From Actinernus sp. WN-2022 (lineage: Eukaryota; Cnidaria; Anthozoa; Actiniaria; Actinernidae), in assembly GCA_030867875.1 (NCBI GenBank), contig JAOWCC010000577.1, positions 1,442,660 through 1,506,659 on the forward strand: a stretch of 64,000 bases of DNA, read 5' to 3'. The position numbers and the translations under genes are program-made. The notes under the pieces were generated by a model. It saw nothing but the letters and a program-made list of their open reading frames with translations. It had not been told where the DNA came from and did not search any database. Below, one piece after another: positions 10,001 through 21,003 of this stretch (its first letter is position 1; each line of letters opens with the position of its first letter).

Positions 10001-10198
10001 TGTCGTATCCTAAGCTAAGAATAGACCTAAATAATACAATAGACCATTCATTCTAAATACGTGATTGTGATTGGTTAACAATACCTAAGGTCGAGTTACA
10101 TGTACATTACATTACATTTTACACAAGGAGTTCCCATCGAGTGAGTACGTGTATGTTCCAGTTCTTTATAATAAATACATTTATCAGAGGATATAAAA
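10001..10198 (+). repeat. Left LTR of Gypsy element
   Basis: Begins TGTCGTATCC and ends GGATATAAAA, matched by the right LTR at 14339-14536 with only a few differences. It contains GATTGG and a TATAA-type stretch near its end. Confidence 0.9.
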
Positions 10199-10238
10199 GT
10201 GGCGACGAGGATAAACCTAAAGTTCCGAAGGTTCGAAA

Positions 10239-11379
10239 ATGTCCGATCATGAAGACGATTCAACTCCTGCCACTAGTTCCGGTACGAATCCTACAGCGAA
10301 TTCAACAGCACCGACAACAAATATTCCTCGCAGTGGTTTACCGCCCTTTCCACCGTTCGATCCGCACAGCGATCGACCGAGTCTTGCAATTCGATGGAAA
10401 AAGTGGAGCAGAAGGTTCGAAAATCTCCTAATCAGTTTACGGGAATTCGACCCAGTTGTTAAACGTGGCTTATTGCTCACATATGTCGGCGAAGCGACAA
10501 ACGACACCTTCGACACACTGCCAAACACGGGCACGGATCATAATTCCGCTTTGAAGAGTCTATCGGAGCACTTCGATCCAGTTCGCAACAAGGATATGGA
10601 TATTTATGAATTTCGACAACTAAAACAAGAAATTGGCGAAACCATGGATAATTTCTACCGGCGACTGAAGGAAAAAGCGAGTACTTGTGAATTCACAGTC
10701 GAAGACTCCGAGATCCGCACGCAGATCATTTACAAGACTTCGACGAAAAGCTCTTCGCGAGCAAATCGATCTCAAAAGTCTCCTAACATATGGTTCCACG
10801 TTGGAGAAGTCCGATTTCAATGCGAAACTATTAGAAGGTAATCGTGAAGCCAAGCCACAAGCGGCAAACTACATCGCTGGCCAGAAATCTCGCACCCAAA
10901 GATCACAGAAATCTCCTGGAAAATTCCCGCAGACACGAAGGAATGTAAACTATCCGCGTCGAGACAACGCACAACAACAAAAGCCTCAAAAATGCCGAAA
11001 CTGTGGAGGACCATTTCCACACGACGGAGGCAAATCATCCTGCCCAGCCAGAGGAATTAAATGTCACGAATGCAGCAAAATAGGACATTTTGCGAAACAC
11101 TGCCTTTCAAAACAAAAAGAACAAGGCCCAAGAAGAGACGTCTACGAAATCACTCAACCGAATCAGGCATATCTCAACGACACGGATGATGAATTTACCT
11201 ATACAATTAACTCCTCAAGCAAACAACCGGAAACCACAGTCACCGTGGCAAAGGTCCCAATTAAAGTAATTGTGGACACAGGATCTTCGGTGAATCTCCT
11301 GAATGCATCGACCTTTGCGAAAATCAAACGGGAAAACCCAAACATCAAGCTGGAGAGTTTTTCCGTATGGATCCAATGA
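10239..11379 (+). pseudogene. Gypsy gag and protease, frameshifted
   Basis: The frame from the ATG at 10239 gives the Gag capsid region (RWKKWSRRFENLL, then DIYEFRQLKQE) and fails near 10730. The frame ending at 11379 continues Gag with two CCHC knuckles (CRNCGGPFPHDGGKSSC and CHECSKIGHFAKHC, about 10991-11100) and the aspartic protease active site IVDTGSSVNLL (about 11265-11300). It fails again near 11360. Gag would package RNA and the protease would process the polyprotein. Neither is intact as one frame. Confidence 0.85.
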
Positions 11380-12229
11380 CCCTTTGGAGCTCACAGGTCA
11401 ATTCACGGCACAAATCGAATCAAATTCAGTCACAACACTCAGTACATTTCTCGTCACGAAAACGTATAGCAAATGTCTCATCAGTTATCAAACATCCACC
11501 GCTCTTGCGTTACTTGACTTGAAAGTAAATTCAGTCTCCCTTGACCACGCAAACACGGCAGTCTCCACAATCCTGCACAAACACAAGAAAGTATTTGAGG
11601 GTATGGGAAACCTCAAAGGCAGAGAAGTTAAACTGGAAATCGATCCCAGTATACAACCAGTAGCTCGGCAAGCCCGGCGTATTCCACATAGCATGAAAGC
11701 CAAAGTGAACGAGAAACTACAAGAAATGAAGGAACAGGGAATAATAGAAAAGGCCGAAGGAGCAACGCCCTGGCTCTCACCGCTCATTGCAATACCCAAG
11801 AAAGGAGGTGATGTTCGCTTGGTACTAGACATGCGAATTCCAAATGAGGCATTGATACGCCGCCGAGTCCAGATGCCTACAGTAGATGAGATTTTACATG
11901 AAATGGAAGGTGCAACAATATTCACGGAAGTTGACCTCTCTCAGGGATACTTGCAAATCACACTAGCTGAAGAATCACGCTACATAACTGCATTTCCAAC
12001 AACGAAAGATGGGCCACACAGATTCAAACGCTTGATAATGGGTGCATGTCCATCTGGTGAATACTTCCATGAAGAAATCCATCAACTAATCAAGGATGTG
12101 CCAAACTGCCAGAACATATCCAACAATATATGGCTATGGTCGAAAGACATGAATGAGCACATCAAGCAGCTAGACCAACTACTTGAAACACTTGAGGCAA
12201 GTGGGATCACACTGAAGTTGGCTAAGTGA
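11303..12229 (+). pseudogene. Gypsy reverse transcriptase with inactivated catalytic box
   Basis: The frame carries RT fingers and palm: WLSPLIAIPKKGGDVRLVLD, TVDEILHEMEGATIFTEVDL and GYLQITLAEESR. The box that should read (Y/I)xDD reads ISNNIWLWSKD (about 12117-12150), so both catalytic Asp positions are Asn. The frame then ends at LKLAK, about 70 residues before the point where family members reach RNase H. Confidence 0.85.
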
Positions 12230-13644
12230 CCTATCCTTTACGCCAGTTGACAAAGGATAATACCAAGTTCCAATGGGGAGAGGAACAAGAGAAAAGTTTC
12301 CAGAAACTGAAACAAGCTCTTTCTAGTGCACCAGTCCTCGCACACTACAACCTCTCCGCTCCCACACGAATAGTAGTCGACGCATCACCATATCGACCAA
12401 TCGCCTACGGTAGTCGAACACTTACGGAAACCGAGATGAAATATGGTCAGATCGAGAAGGAAGCACTAGCTATTGTATTTGGCTGTGAACACTTCCATTT
12501 ATATGTGTATGGAAGACGATTTGAGCTTGAAACAGATCATCGTCCTCTCGAACACATCTTCAGTCCAAAGATAGGAAAACCACCACCAGCTAGGATTGAG
12601 AGATGGCTCCTACGACTACAGGAATATGATTTCGAGGTCATATACCGGCCAGGGGTACAAAATCTAGCTGATCCACTATCTCGACTCCCAACCAAGTTAC
12701 CACGGAGTAACATGGAAGCGTGTGCAGATCGTTTTGTCCATTACATGGCAGAACAACACACCCCAGTAGCCATGTCAACAGAAGAAATTCGTGAAGCATC
12801 CAAAGTTGACCCAGAGTTAATACAAGTCAGACAGTGTATTATCAACAACCAGAGTCACAAGTTTCCAGAAGGTTACAGATTGGTAGGGGATGAACTGTGC
12901 ATAACAGAAGACATCGTCTTACGTGGGAACCGAATTGTCTTACCGAAAGATCTCAGACCACAAACTGTCGCCCTCGCACATGAAGATCATGCAGGCATAA
13001 CAAGATGCAAGCAGCGCATACGCTCTAAGTTATGGTGGCCTATGATGGATAGAGATATAGAGCACCACATCAAAACCTGTCACCCATGTCAAATCACAGG
13101 CAAACCTGAGCGAACCGAACCGGTACGCCCTACTGAGCTACCAGAGGAATGTTGGACACACCTTGCGATCGATGTATGTGGACCATTCCCAACAGGTGAA
13201 TCAGTAGTTGTTTTAACTGATTACTACTCAAGGTGGCCAGAAGTGAAGATATTGAAAGCAGTGACATCAGCAGCTATACTACGCTGGCTTGATTCTGTTT
13301 TTGCAACGCATGGGTACCCCAAACAGATAAAGTCTGACAACGCCTCATACTTCACATCAGTAGAGTTTCGAGAAACCCTGAAGTCCTGGGGAGTAAACCT
13401 GAAGACAGTTACAGAGTACTGGCCCCAAGCAAACGGACAAGTTGAGCGATTCAACCAAGTCTTGCTAAAACATATGTTGACAATCGAAGGCAGCCAACAA
13501 AGACTGGCGCCAAACCTTGCCAACAATGCTGCGCAACTACAGAACAACCCCACATCAAGTCACCAAGGAAACTCCAGCCAAACTTCTAATGAAACGAGAG
13601 CTGCGTACAAAGCTACCAAGCATGACAACAGACGACCCCCCTGA
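12226..13644 (+). pseudogene. Gypsy RNase H and integrase
   Basis: Begins inside the connection region (TYPLRQLTKDNTKFQW). RNase H follows (RIVVDASPYRPIAYGSRTL, ETDHRPLEHIF), then the HHCC zinc finger of integrase (HEDHAGITRCKQRIRS...CHPC) and the DDE core with AIDVCGPF, KSDNASYF and NGQVERFNQ. The three catalytic acids are present. The C-terminal part is continued in other frames at 13517-13774 and 13749-14150, so the tail is broken. The short spacing from RT indicates an internal deletion rather than a separate gene. Confidence 0.85.
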
Positions 13645-13748
13645 CGACACCACGGTTCGTGAAACTGATGCTAGAGCCAAACAGAAGTCCAAAGATTATG
13701 CAGATAAGAAGAGGAAATCAAAAGAGAAAGATCTGAGGCCAGGAGATA

Positions 13749-14150
13749 TTGTTCTTTTGCAACAGAAGCATTGAAACAAGTACTCCACTACATTTAGATC
13801 TGATCCTCAAGATCCTCCAGATAAATGCTTCTCAAATTGTCATGAGAGATGACAATGGCAACACTTATCGCCGAAACTCATCCCATGTTAAGAAGTTTCA
13901 TGGAGAAACCAAAGACCAAGCAGAGGAAGAAGAACTGAGTAGCGATGAAGAAGACCTAGAACTTCCATCAGACCTAGAACTTCCATCACCAGAACAGAAT
14001 CCACTTCCACAAGATCTAGTAGAACTGCAGGTACAGAACCATATTCCCACAAATGGAATTCCTGCACAATCACCACCTAGGGCTCCCCTTAGGAGATCGG
14101 GAAGGAAAAGAAAGTCTCCAGCACACCTAAAGGAATATATCAAGAAATAG
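13749..14150 (+). pseudogene. Gypsy integrase C-terminal tail
   Basis: The frame reads ILKILQINASQIVMRDDNG...RRNSSHVKKF, as in Gypsy polyprotein tails. A short acidic/proline-rich repeat (DLELPSDLELPSPEQNP) and a basic end (PLRRSGRKRKSPAHLKEYI) follow. The preceding segment at 13620-13774 (AKQKSKDYADKKRKSK) is in another frame. Confidence 0.7.
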
Positions 14151-14338
14151 GACGCTAAGATAGTTAATAGCCAACGAAGGATAAACAATGTTGAAACGGT
14201 TACAGCTGAACCGACAAGTCAAATAGACTGAGTCTCGCCAAATGATTGAACTGATAATTAATTTGAACTGTTTACCAATTTTATTAATCAGCATTGATTT
14301 AGCAGCATACAAAGAACTATTCTCAAGAAAGGGAGGAT

Positions 14339-14536
14339 TGTCGTATCCTAAGCTAAGAATAGACCTAAATGATACAATAGACCATTCATTCTAAATACGT
14401 GATTGTGATTGGTTAACAATACCTAAGGTCGAGTTACATGTACATTACATTACATTTTACACAAGGAGTTCCCATCGAGTGAGTACGTGTATGTTCCAGT
14501 TCTTTATAATAAATACATATATCAGAGGATATAAAA
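14339..14536 (+). repeat. Right LTR of Gypsy element
   Basis: 198-bp match to 10001-10198, followed directly by the CATAC duplication. Confidence 0.9.
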
Positions 14537-14541
14537 CATAC

Positions 14542-14840
14542 ATGTCCCCTGAACCGTGGCATAGTAAAGTTTATTTCTTATACCATTCATATTTTTATTC
14601 CAGATACTAAAAGAAGAAAATTCAGATCTGGCGCGCGTTCTTCGGATCAAGGCTGACTACGGATAATCAACCAGATGTTATCGTGAAGATCAGCAACCTT
14701 TAACATAATTAAGTTTTATATTTAGCTGATTAATTATTTAGATGCAAAATATAATTATGTCATGTAGTAAACCTACATATAATCCTGATAAAATCTAGGC
14801 TCCAACCAAAGCTTAAAATATATGTTTTGTTTGCGAGTTC
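14542..14840. other. Non-coding stretch after the Gypsy element
   Basis: AT-rich sequence. I see no gene, repeat or RNA. Confidence 0.4.
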
Positions 14841-14844
14841 AGTT

Positions 14845-15072
14845 TAGCAGAGTTTGTTGATTCACCGTAGTGATATGCTCATTGAATAGTTTAGCAGACC
14901 GAGTTTGATTCACCGTAGTGATATGCTCATTGAATAGTTTAGCAGACAGAGTTTGATTCACCGTAGTGCCCATTGAATAGTTTAGCAGACCGAGTTTGAT
15001 TCACCGTAGTGATATGCTCATTGAATAGTTTAGCAGACAGAGTTTGATTCACCGTAGTGCTCATTGAATAGG
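14845..15072. repeat. Tandem repeat, about five units of 40-62 bp
   Basis: Units built from GAGTTTGATTCACCGTAGTG, ATATGCTCATTGAATAG and TTTAGCAGAC. Two unit lengths alternate because some copies lack the ATATG segment. Non-coding. Confidence 0.85.
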
Positions 15073-16185
15073 GAGCTTAAGCAACCAGGACGATGACGGC
15101 TCTGACCACGGAACGTAGGAAAGTGTTTTCTACTGAGATTTGATGTTTACTATTTCTTTTAGTTGCCTTCAAGTGCCTTTTATAACCATATTTTCGAAAA
15201 ATGCGATCAGGACAGAGTTCCGTTCAGGCCGAACCATAAACGGTGTGATTTACCTTTTTACGTTCGCGTTCTCCTTTGAACGTAAAATTTGGAGTTTTGC
15301 AGAGAACGGTCAAAATGTAGCTATATGTGACTGTGTGCATTTTCACGTGCATTTATTGTATTCTGTAATTAAGGCTATTGTTTTATGCCGTCGTCCTAGA
15401 CAGCGTCGTCGTCGTTGCTTGAGGTCCCTAATAGTTCGTGTTTGTGGCATCAAATGCAAAATCAATTATGTACGTTAACAAATAATTGTTGGGTATTTTG
15501 AAGTGCTTGTTTGAATAGCACACTGACAATATTTTTTATTGAAAAAATAAAGAGAAACTCTTTCCCTCTAAAAGACAAAAAATAGCCTTCAACAGACGTT
15601 TATAAGAGTTTAATAATGCTTTGCATTGTATCCCGGGAGAGGGAGGGAGACAGTCATGTTTATGACGTAATATATACGTACGGAGGTATTTGGTATTTAG
15701 GATTTGGGTTTTGTAGAAAAATATGTGGAATTCCGGGTTCGTTTTCACAATACCTTGCTAACATTTCCGCACATACCCACCTACTTATCATATAAGCGCC
15801 GCCACCACCCCCCCCCCCCCCCCCCCCTCCCCCCACCCCCTCCCCCTGCATTGTATTCAGCACGGTGATGTACAGTGATTGAAGAAGAAGAGCCACAGTG
15901 GAACCTAAGAGTTGTACTGATTCTGAGTTCAGAATATTTATAAACCTTTACCGAGTAATAATAATAATAATGTATTCATTCCTAATGATAAAATACCTAT
16001 CAATAGTTACACAATATAGTTAGTAAAAAGGAGAAAAATCTAATGAAAAGGTACTAATACATTAAAATTTAAAAAGCTAAGTTATACTTAAGAATACACC
16101 TATTGATAAAACGTTTTTTAAAGCGTTCTGTTCTGTCTTTGCCATGGGCATTCTTTCTTACGCAGTCCAACAGAAGAGTCCTTAC
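15073..16185. other. Low-information stretch with a 20-base C run
   Basis: No coding region is supported. A homopolymer of about 20 C lies at 15808-15827 inside a C-rich tract, and AT microsatellites (ATA repeats near 15957 and 15967) are present. The open frame at 15140-15478 lacks recognisable features. Confidence 0.45.
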
Positions 16186-16189
16186 CACG

Positions 16190-16432
16190 CGGCAAGTAAA
16201 TCCACTGTGACTCATTAGAGCAACTTTGCTATTCTCCGAAGGGATTAGCGATAACTGAAGAGCAATCAGTACAGTATGTCAGAAACAAATACCCTATTGT
16301 TTTGAGGGAAAACGCTTGAGATGCAAATTCTTCTCTCAGACTCGACTATAATTAACATATGAATAAAAACAAATCCACTAGTTAAATTAAACAAAGTTTA
16401 ACGAATCTCAAAAACAACTATTTACAGTTCGT
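16190..16432. repeat. Diverged copy of a segment found in both arms of the palindromic element
   Basis: AAATCCACTGTGACTCATTAG through TTTACAGTTCGTT matches 17345-17545 and, inverted, 20280-20480. Agreement is roughly four bases in five by eye. This third copy lies outside the palindromic element, next to the 3' end of the BEL/Pao integrase. Confidence 0.7.
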
Positions 16433-16439
16433 TATTCCA

Positions 16440-16824
16440 GTCAATGCCCTCCTCAGCCAACTTCCTCTTCACATTGCCATCGTTCGCAAGGTCCGCAACT
16501 ATTTTCTTTAAATCTCGGTCTGCTCCCACGAAGTTAGTTCCGCAGTCCGAGTAGATGGTTTTTGGTCGAGACCTTCTGGCTGTGAATCTATTAAGTCCTT
16601 CAAAAAGTCATCTGTTGATAACGAGCTGACCATTTCCAAGTGTACTGCCCTCGTCTGCAAGCAAGTAAATAGAGCCCCATACCGTTTCTCTCTGCGTCCT
16701 CCTCGGTAAGAGGCCTTGGTTGTGATGGGGCCAAAATAATATACACCACAGTTCTTGAAAGGTAGACCCGGTTGACCCAGCCTTGCCTCGGGTAAGTCGG
16801 ACATTAGCTGAACTCCTGGTCTGC
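16440..16824 (-). pseudogene. BEL/Pao integrase core and C-terminal part
   Basis: The minus-strand frame 16804-16508 reads SDLPEARLGQPGLPF, GVYYFGPITTK and CLQTRAVHLEMVSSLSTDDF, as in BEL/Pao integrases. The usual first catalytic Asp (normally VDYFGP) is replaced by Tyr. After a frame change near 16560 the sequence continues with SDCGTNFVGADRDLK, holding the second Asp, and runs to about 16440. It is the 3' continuation of the piece at 21004-21591, interrupted by the element at 16831-20997. Confidence 0.8.
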
Positions 16825-16830
16825 CTCGCC
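16825..16830. repeat. Target-site duplication CTCGCC, left
   Basis: CTCGCC directly precedes AGTAGTGGG and recurs at 20998-21003 directly after ...CCACTACT. Six bases is the Polinton duplication size. Confidence 0.9.
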
Positions 16831-17834
16831 AGTAGTGGGAGAGGCACCGAATTAGCCGTTTTTTTTTAGGGCGTACGCCCTATTTTTAGGGCGTATGCAT
16901 TAATTAGGATGACGTCACAATCCTATTGTCCATTGAATTAATTAAGGAATTATTTTTTTAGGGTGTACGCCCTATTTTTAGGGCGTATGCATTAATTAGG
17001 ATGACGTCACAGTCCTATTGTCTTGGGCTCATGACTAAAATGAGGCGTACGCTGCATTTTGCGGCGTACCTCATCAGAATTGCGGCGTATGCATTAATTC
17101 GGATCCTAATTTTAGGGCGCTCTCATTTATTCGGGTATGTTTGGGCAAAGCCTATTATTTGGGGTCGTCTCTAAAACCAGGAGCGATCGGCCCTGAATAC
17201 ATTCGAAGTTGAATGAAAAAAGTAATAAATATCTCGCAATATCTAAACCCTTTGTAGCGTAAATAGTAAGAACAAACTACTCGTGATAGGCTCTAAACTG
17301 TCTTTATTATTTTCCTTTACAGTTAATAACTCATAAGATAATTGTATACAAAATCCACTGCGACTCATTAGATCAACTCTGCTATTGTTCTTAGGGATTA
17401 GCGATAACTGAAGAGCCTATTGTTTTGAGGAAAACTCTTGAGATGTAAATTCTTCTCTGAAACTGAACTATAATTACCATACGAATAGAAACAACCACCA
17501 AAACAAAGTTTATTCAATCTCAAAAACACCAATTTACAGTTCGTTTTCCTTATCGTCGCGGAGTTGATAACTTTCTTATTTCTGAGTTCTTGGGTTGATA
17601 TAATGTACCGTGTTACAAGATTACACTGATTTATGTTTCATTGATTTTTTTTCTTGTTGACAAATGCTGCTTAACTTGGATAAGCTAACAATTAGAAGGG
17701 GAAAACAAATAGTTTGTCATTCCCAGGCTACACTCTATTCGTAAAGAATAAAACACGCGTTATCGTTGTTTTAGGTTATTTTCCAAACTAGACCGAAAAG
17801 ATATTTACCATATCTGAAAGAATACCAAGACAGC

Positions 17835-18055
17835 CACCCGTCTATCGTTTAAAGGACTATCATGGATAACTTTTAGAATGAACATTTTACGAAGCCGAGT
17901 TACAGAGAGTCGAAAAGCAACATGATTTCTACCGGGTAGAAAAAGTCTTAAAAAAGCGTAAACGGAAAGGAAGGATTGAATACCTTGTCCAGTGGAAGGG
18001 GTATCCCGAGAGTTTTAATTCTTGGGTAGATGAAAGGGATATAAAATACTTGTAA
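17835..18055 (+). pseudogene. Polinton integrase C-terminus with chromodomain (relic)
   Basis: The stretch ending at the TAA at 18053-18055 encodes YRVEKVLKKRKRKGRIEY, LVQWKGYPESFNSWVDERD and IKYL, which is a chromodomain. Upstream, with one in-frame stop, are remnants matching the pre-chromodomain block PVYRL...GTFYE.E of the integrase at 39466-40587. The rest of the integrase is missing. In the right arm the corresponding region is absent, so this piece survives in one copy only. Confidence 0.75.
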
Positions 18056-18592
18056 TTAGATAGCTGATCGTTTTAATAAATTAATAAAAAAAAACTATTT
18101 ATACTATCTGAAATGAGCCATGAATTAGCTGATTGGTTATAAAATCGAACCAATTTAGGTTTTTGTAATTTTGCTTCTTGTAAATAATACTTGTGCTCCT
18201 CTGGTGATAAGGTATGTACGTGCGATAAATGTTTGGAAAGTTTCACTAAGTATACATAGTGTTGTTGACAACACGAAAACCCTTATTGATACCCGAGCAA
18301 CAACGTTTTCCTTATAGTCGCGGAGTTGATAACTTTCTTATTTCTCAGTTCTTGGGTTGATATAATGTACGGTGTTACGAGATTACACTGATTTATGTTT
18401 CATTGATTTTTTTCTTGTTGACAAATGCTGCTTAACTTGGATAAGCTAACAATTAGAAGGGGAAAACAAATAGTTTGTCATTCCCAGGCTATGCTCTATT
18501 CGTAAAGAATAAAAACACGCCTTATCGTTGTTTTAGGTTATTTTCCAAACTAGACCGAAGAGATATTTACCATTTCTGAAAGAATACCAAGA

Positions 18593-18784
18593 ATGGACAT
18601 GGTTTACTCTAAGCCTATAGATGTCGTTCTTTCAGTTATAAAACGCACACCAAAACATAGGGTTCACTGGGTACGCAGTAACTATTCGATGGTCGCGAAT
18701 AACCACTTCGACCGCATAGGCTGTATTACCTCCCTGGGTAAGGCCAACAGGGAATTTAAAAGTCTTCCTACAAATGTCGATTAG
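18593..18784 (+). pseudogene. 63-residue frame in left arm (fragment of an unknown Polinton protein)
   Basis: Reads MDMVYSKPIDVVLSVIKR then WVRSNYSMVANNHFDRIG. An almost identical inverted copy lies at 19811-20002, with one residue differing. I do not recognise the family. The lack of silent divergence between arms suggests recent arm homogenisation rather than selection. Confidence 0.4.
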
Positions 18785-19059
18785 CTGATTTAGCTAAGGT
18801 CTCTCAGTTAGACCAACATTATTAGCAGGATTCCTAACCAACATATTTTCCATTTTCAACAACTGGATTTACATATTCCTCGACAAAAACTTTCTTTTTT
18901 GAAGTTTCGCTTCTTGTAAATATGGTTTACGTTCTTGAGTTGATAACCTATGGACTTGTGCCAAGTGGTTGGATAATTTAACAAAATACTTTGATCCACA
19001 ATTAGGTACAGGGCAGTTTTTCAAAGTCCGATTTTCCATGCTCACTCATTGAAAGTTAG

Positions 19060-19560
19060 TATCAAATAGCACAAATCTACTTGATCGTCCCTTTTATCTC
19101 CTTTCATCCCTTTTGTCGCCTCTCGTCCCTCTTTTTTCCGTTTTGAAATTTTTTTAAAGGGATAAAAAAAGAAAAAAAGCGGGACAAGAGGCGACAAAAG
19201 GGACGAAAGGGTCTACTGACAAGAGACGTGTTCACATTCGGATATAGCTATCTCCGTTCATTCTTTTCATCCCTTTTGTCGCCTCTTGTCCCGCTTTTTT
19301 TACTTTTTTCCCCCTTTTTTTAAATTTCAAAACGGAAAAAAGAGGGACGAGAGGCGACAAAAGGGATGAAAGGGCCTACTGACAAGAGATGTGTTCACAT
19401 TCGGATATAGTTATCTCCGTTCATCCCTTTCATCTCTTTTGTCGCCTCTTGTCCCGCATTTTTTCTTTTTTTATCCCTTTTTTTTTATTTCAAAACGGAA
19501 AAAAGAGGACGAGAGGCGACAAAAGGGATGAAAGGAGATAAAAGGGATGATCAAGTAGAT
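19060..19560. repeat. Central hairpin-forming repeat block
   Basis: The motif CATCCCTTTTGTCGCCTCT and its inverse alternate several times, with runs of T or A between, and GTGTTCACATTCGGATATAG occurs twice. The block forms the centre of the palindrome and could fold into several stacked hairpins. Confidence 0.75.
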
Positions 19561-19589
19561 TTGTGCTATTTGATACTAACTTTCAATGA

Positions 19590-19787
19590 GTGAGCATGGA
19601 AAATCGGACTTTGAAAAACTGCCCTGTACCTAATTGTGGATCAAAGTATCTTGTTAAATTATCCAACCACTTGGCACAAGTCCATAGGTTATCAACTCAA
19701 GAACGTAAACCATATTTACAAGAAGCGAAACTTCAAAAAAGAAAGCTTTTGTCGAGGTTAGGAATCCTGCTTATAATGTTGGTCTAA
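19590..19787 (+). pseudogene. C2H2-type zinc-finger fragment in right arm
   Basis: The frame reads NCPVPNCGSKYLVKLSNHLAQVHRL in two contiguous pieces. It has C-x4-C and H-x4-H spacing of a C2H2 finger, followed by a basic tail. The mirror copy is on the minus strand at about 18850-19050, and a more diverged one at about 18180-18290. It is probably the N-terminus of a larger Polinton protein that is missing here. Confidence 0.45.
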
Positions 19788-19810
19788 CTGAGAGACCTTA
19801 GCTAAATCAG

Positions 19811-20002
19811 CTAATCGACATTTGTAGGAAGACTTTTAAATTCCCTGTTGGCCTTACCCAGGGAGGTAATACAGCCTATGCGGTCGAAGTGGTTATTCGC
19901 GACCATCGAATAGTTACTGCGTACCCAGTGAACCCTATGTTTTGATGTGCGTTTTATAACTGAAAGAACGACATCTATAGGCTTAGAGTAAACCATGTCC
20001 AT
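19811..20002 (-). pseudogene. 63-residue frame in right arm, mirror of 18593-18784
   Basis: Inverted duplicate of the frame at 18593-18784, differing at one residue (Ser for Pro at position 20). Confidence 0.4.
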
Positions 20003-20997
20003 TCTTGGTATTCTTTCAGAAATGGTCTAGTCTTCGGTCTAGTTTGGAAAATAACCTAAAACAACGATAAGGCGTGTTTTTATTCTTTACGAATAGAGCG
20101 TAGCCTGGGAATGACAAACTATTTGTTTCCCCTTCTAATTGTTAGCTTATCCAAGTTAAGCAGCATTTGTCAACAAGAAAAAAATCAATGAAACATAAAT
20201 CAGTGTAATCTCGTAACACCGTACATTATATCAACCCAAGAACTGAGAAATAAGAAAGTTATCAACTCCGCGACGATAAGGAAAACGAACTGTAAATTGG
20301 TGTTTTTGAGATTGAATAAACTTTGTTTTGGTGGTTGTTTCTATTCGTATGGTAATTATAGTTCAGTTTCAGAGAAGAATTTACATCTCAAGAGTTTTCC
20401 TCAAAACAATAGGCTCTTAAGTTATCGCTAATCCCTAAGAACAATAGCAGAGTTGATCTAATGAGTCGCAGTGGATTTTGTATACAATTATCTTATGAGT
20501 TATTAACTGTAAAGGAAAATAATAAAGACAGTTTAGAGCCTATCACGAGTAGTTTGTTCTTACTATTTACGCTACAAAGGGTTTAGATATTGCGAGATAT
20601 TTATTACTTTTTTCATTCAACTTCGAATGTATTCAGGGCCGATCGCTCCTGGTTTTAGAGACGACCCCAAATAATAGGCTTTGCCCAAACATACCCGAAT
20701 AAATGAGAGCGCCCTAAAATTAGGATTCCTAATTAATGCATACGCCGCAATTCTGATCAGGTACGCCGCAAAATGCAGCGTACGCCTCATTTTAGTCATG
20801 AGCCCAAGACAATAGGACTGTGACGTCATCCTAATTAATGCATACGCCCTAAAAATAGGGCGTACACCCTAAAAAAATAATTCCTTAATTAATTCAATGG
20901 ACAATAGGATTGTGACGTCATCCTAATTAATGCATACGCCCTAAAAATAGGGCGTACGCCTTAAAAAAACGGCTAATTCGGTGCCTCTCCCACTACT

Positions 20998-21003
20998 CTC
21001 GCC
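20998..21003. repeat. Target-site duplication CTCGCC, right
   Basis: Matches 16825-16830. Confidence 0.9.

Larger units (their letters stand above)
10001..14536 (+). mobile_element. Gypsy-type LTR retrotransposon (degenerate)
   Basis: Two 198-bp LTRs (10001-10198 and 14339-14536) are nearly identical. The element is flanked by the 5-bp duplication CATAC (9996-10000 and 14537-14541). A primer-binding-like site follows the left LTR (TGGCGACGAGGATAA) and a purine tract (AAGAAAGGGAGGA) precedes the right LTR. The internal order is gag with zinc knuckles, protease, RT, RNase H, integrase, which is Gypsy order. Coding is broken by frameshifts near 10730, 11360 and 13640, and by a deletion at 12226. 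Confidence 0.92.
16831..20997. mobile_element. Giant palindromic (foldback) element derived from a Polinton
   Basis: 4167 bp with AGTAGTGGGAGAGGCACCG at the left end and its inverse at the right. The two arms mirror each other almost to the centre near 19300, including GGGCGTACGCCC/GATGACGTCAC blocks, a 63-residue frame (18593-18784 plus; 19811-20002 minus) and a zinc-finger-like segment. The left arm is about 760 bp longer because a segment is duplicated around a chromodomain relic (17545-18304). AGTAGT ends, a 6-bp duplication and the integrase relic tie it to Polintons. It has no complete gene and must be non-autonomous. Confidence 0.88.

Noticed and set aside
15140..15478. 112-residue plus-strand frame
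   Set aside because: No domain, no upstream signals, AT-rich low-information region.
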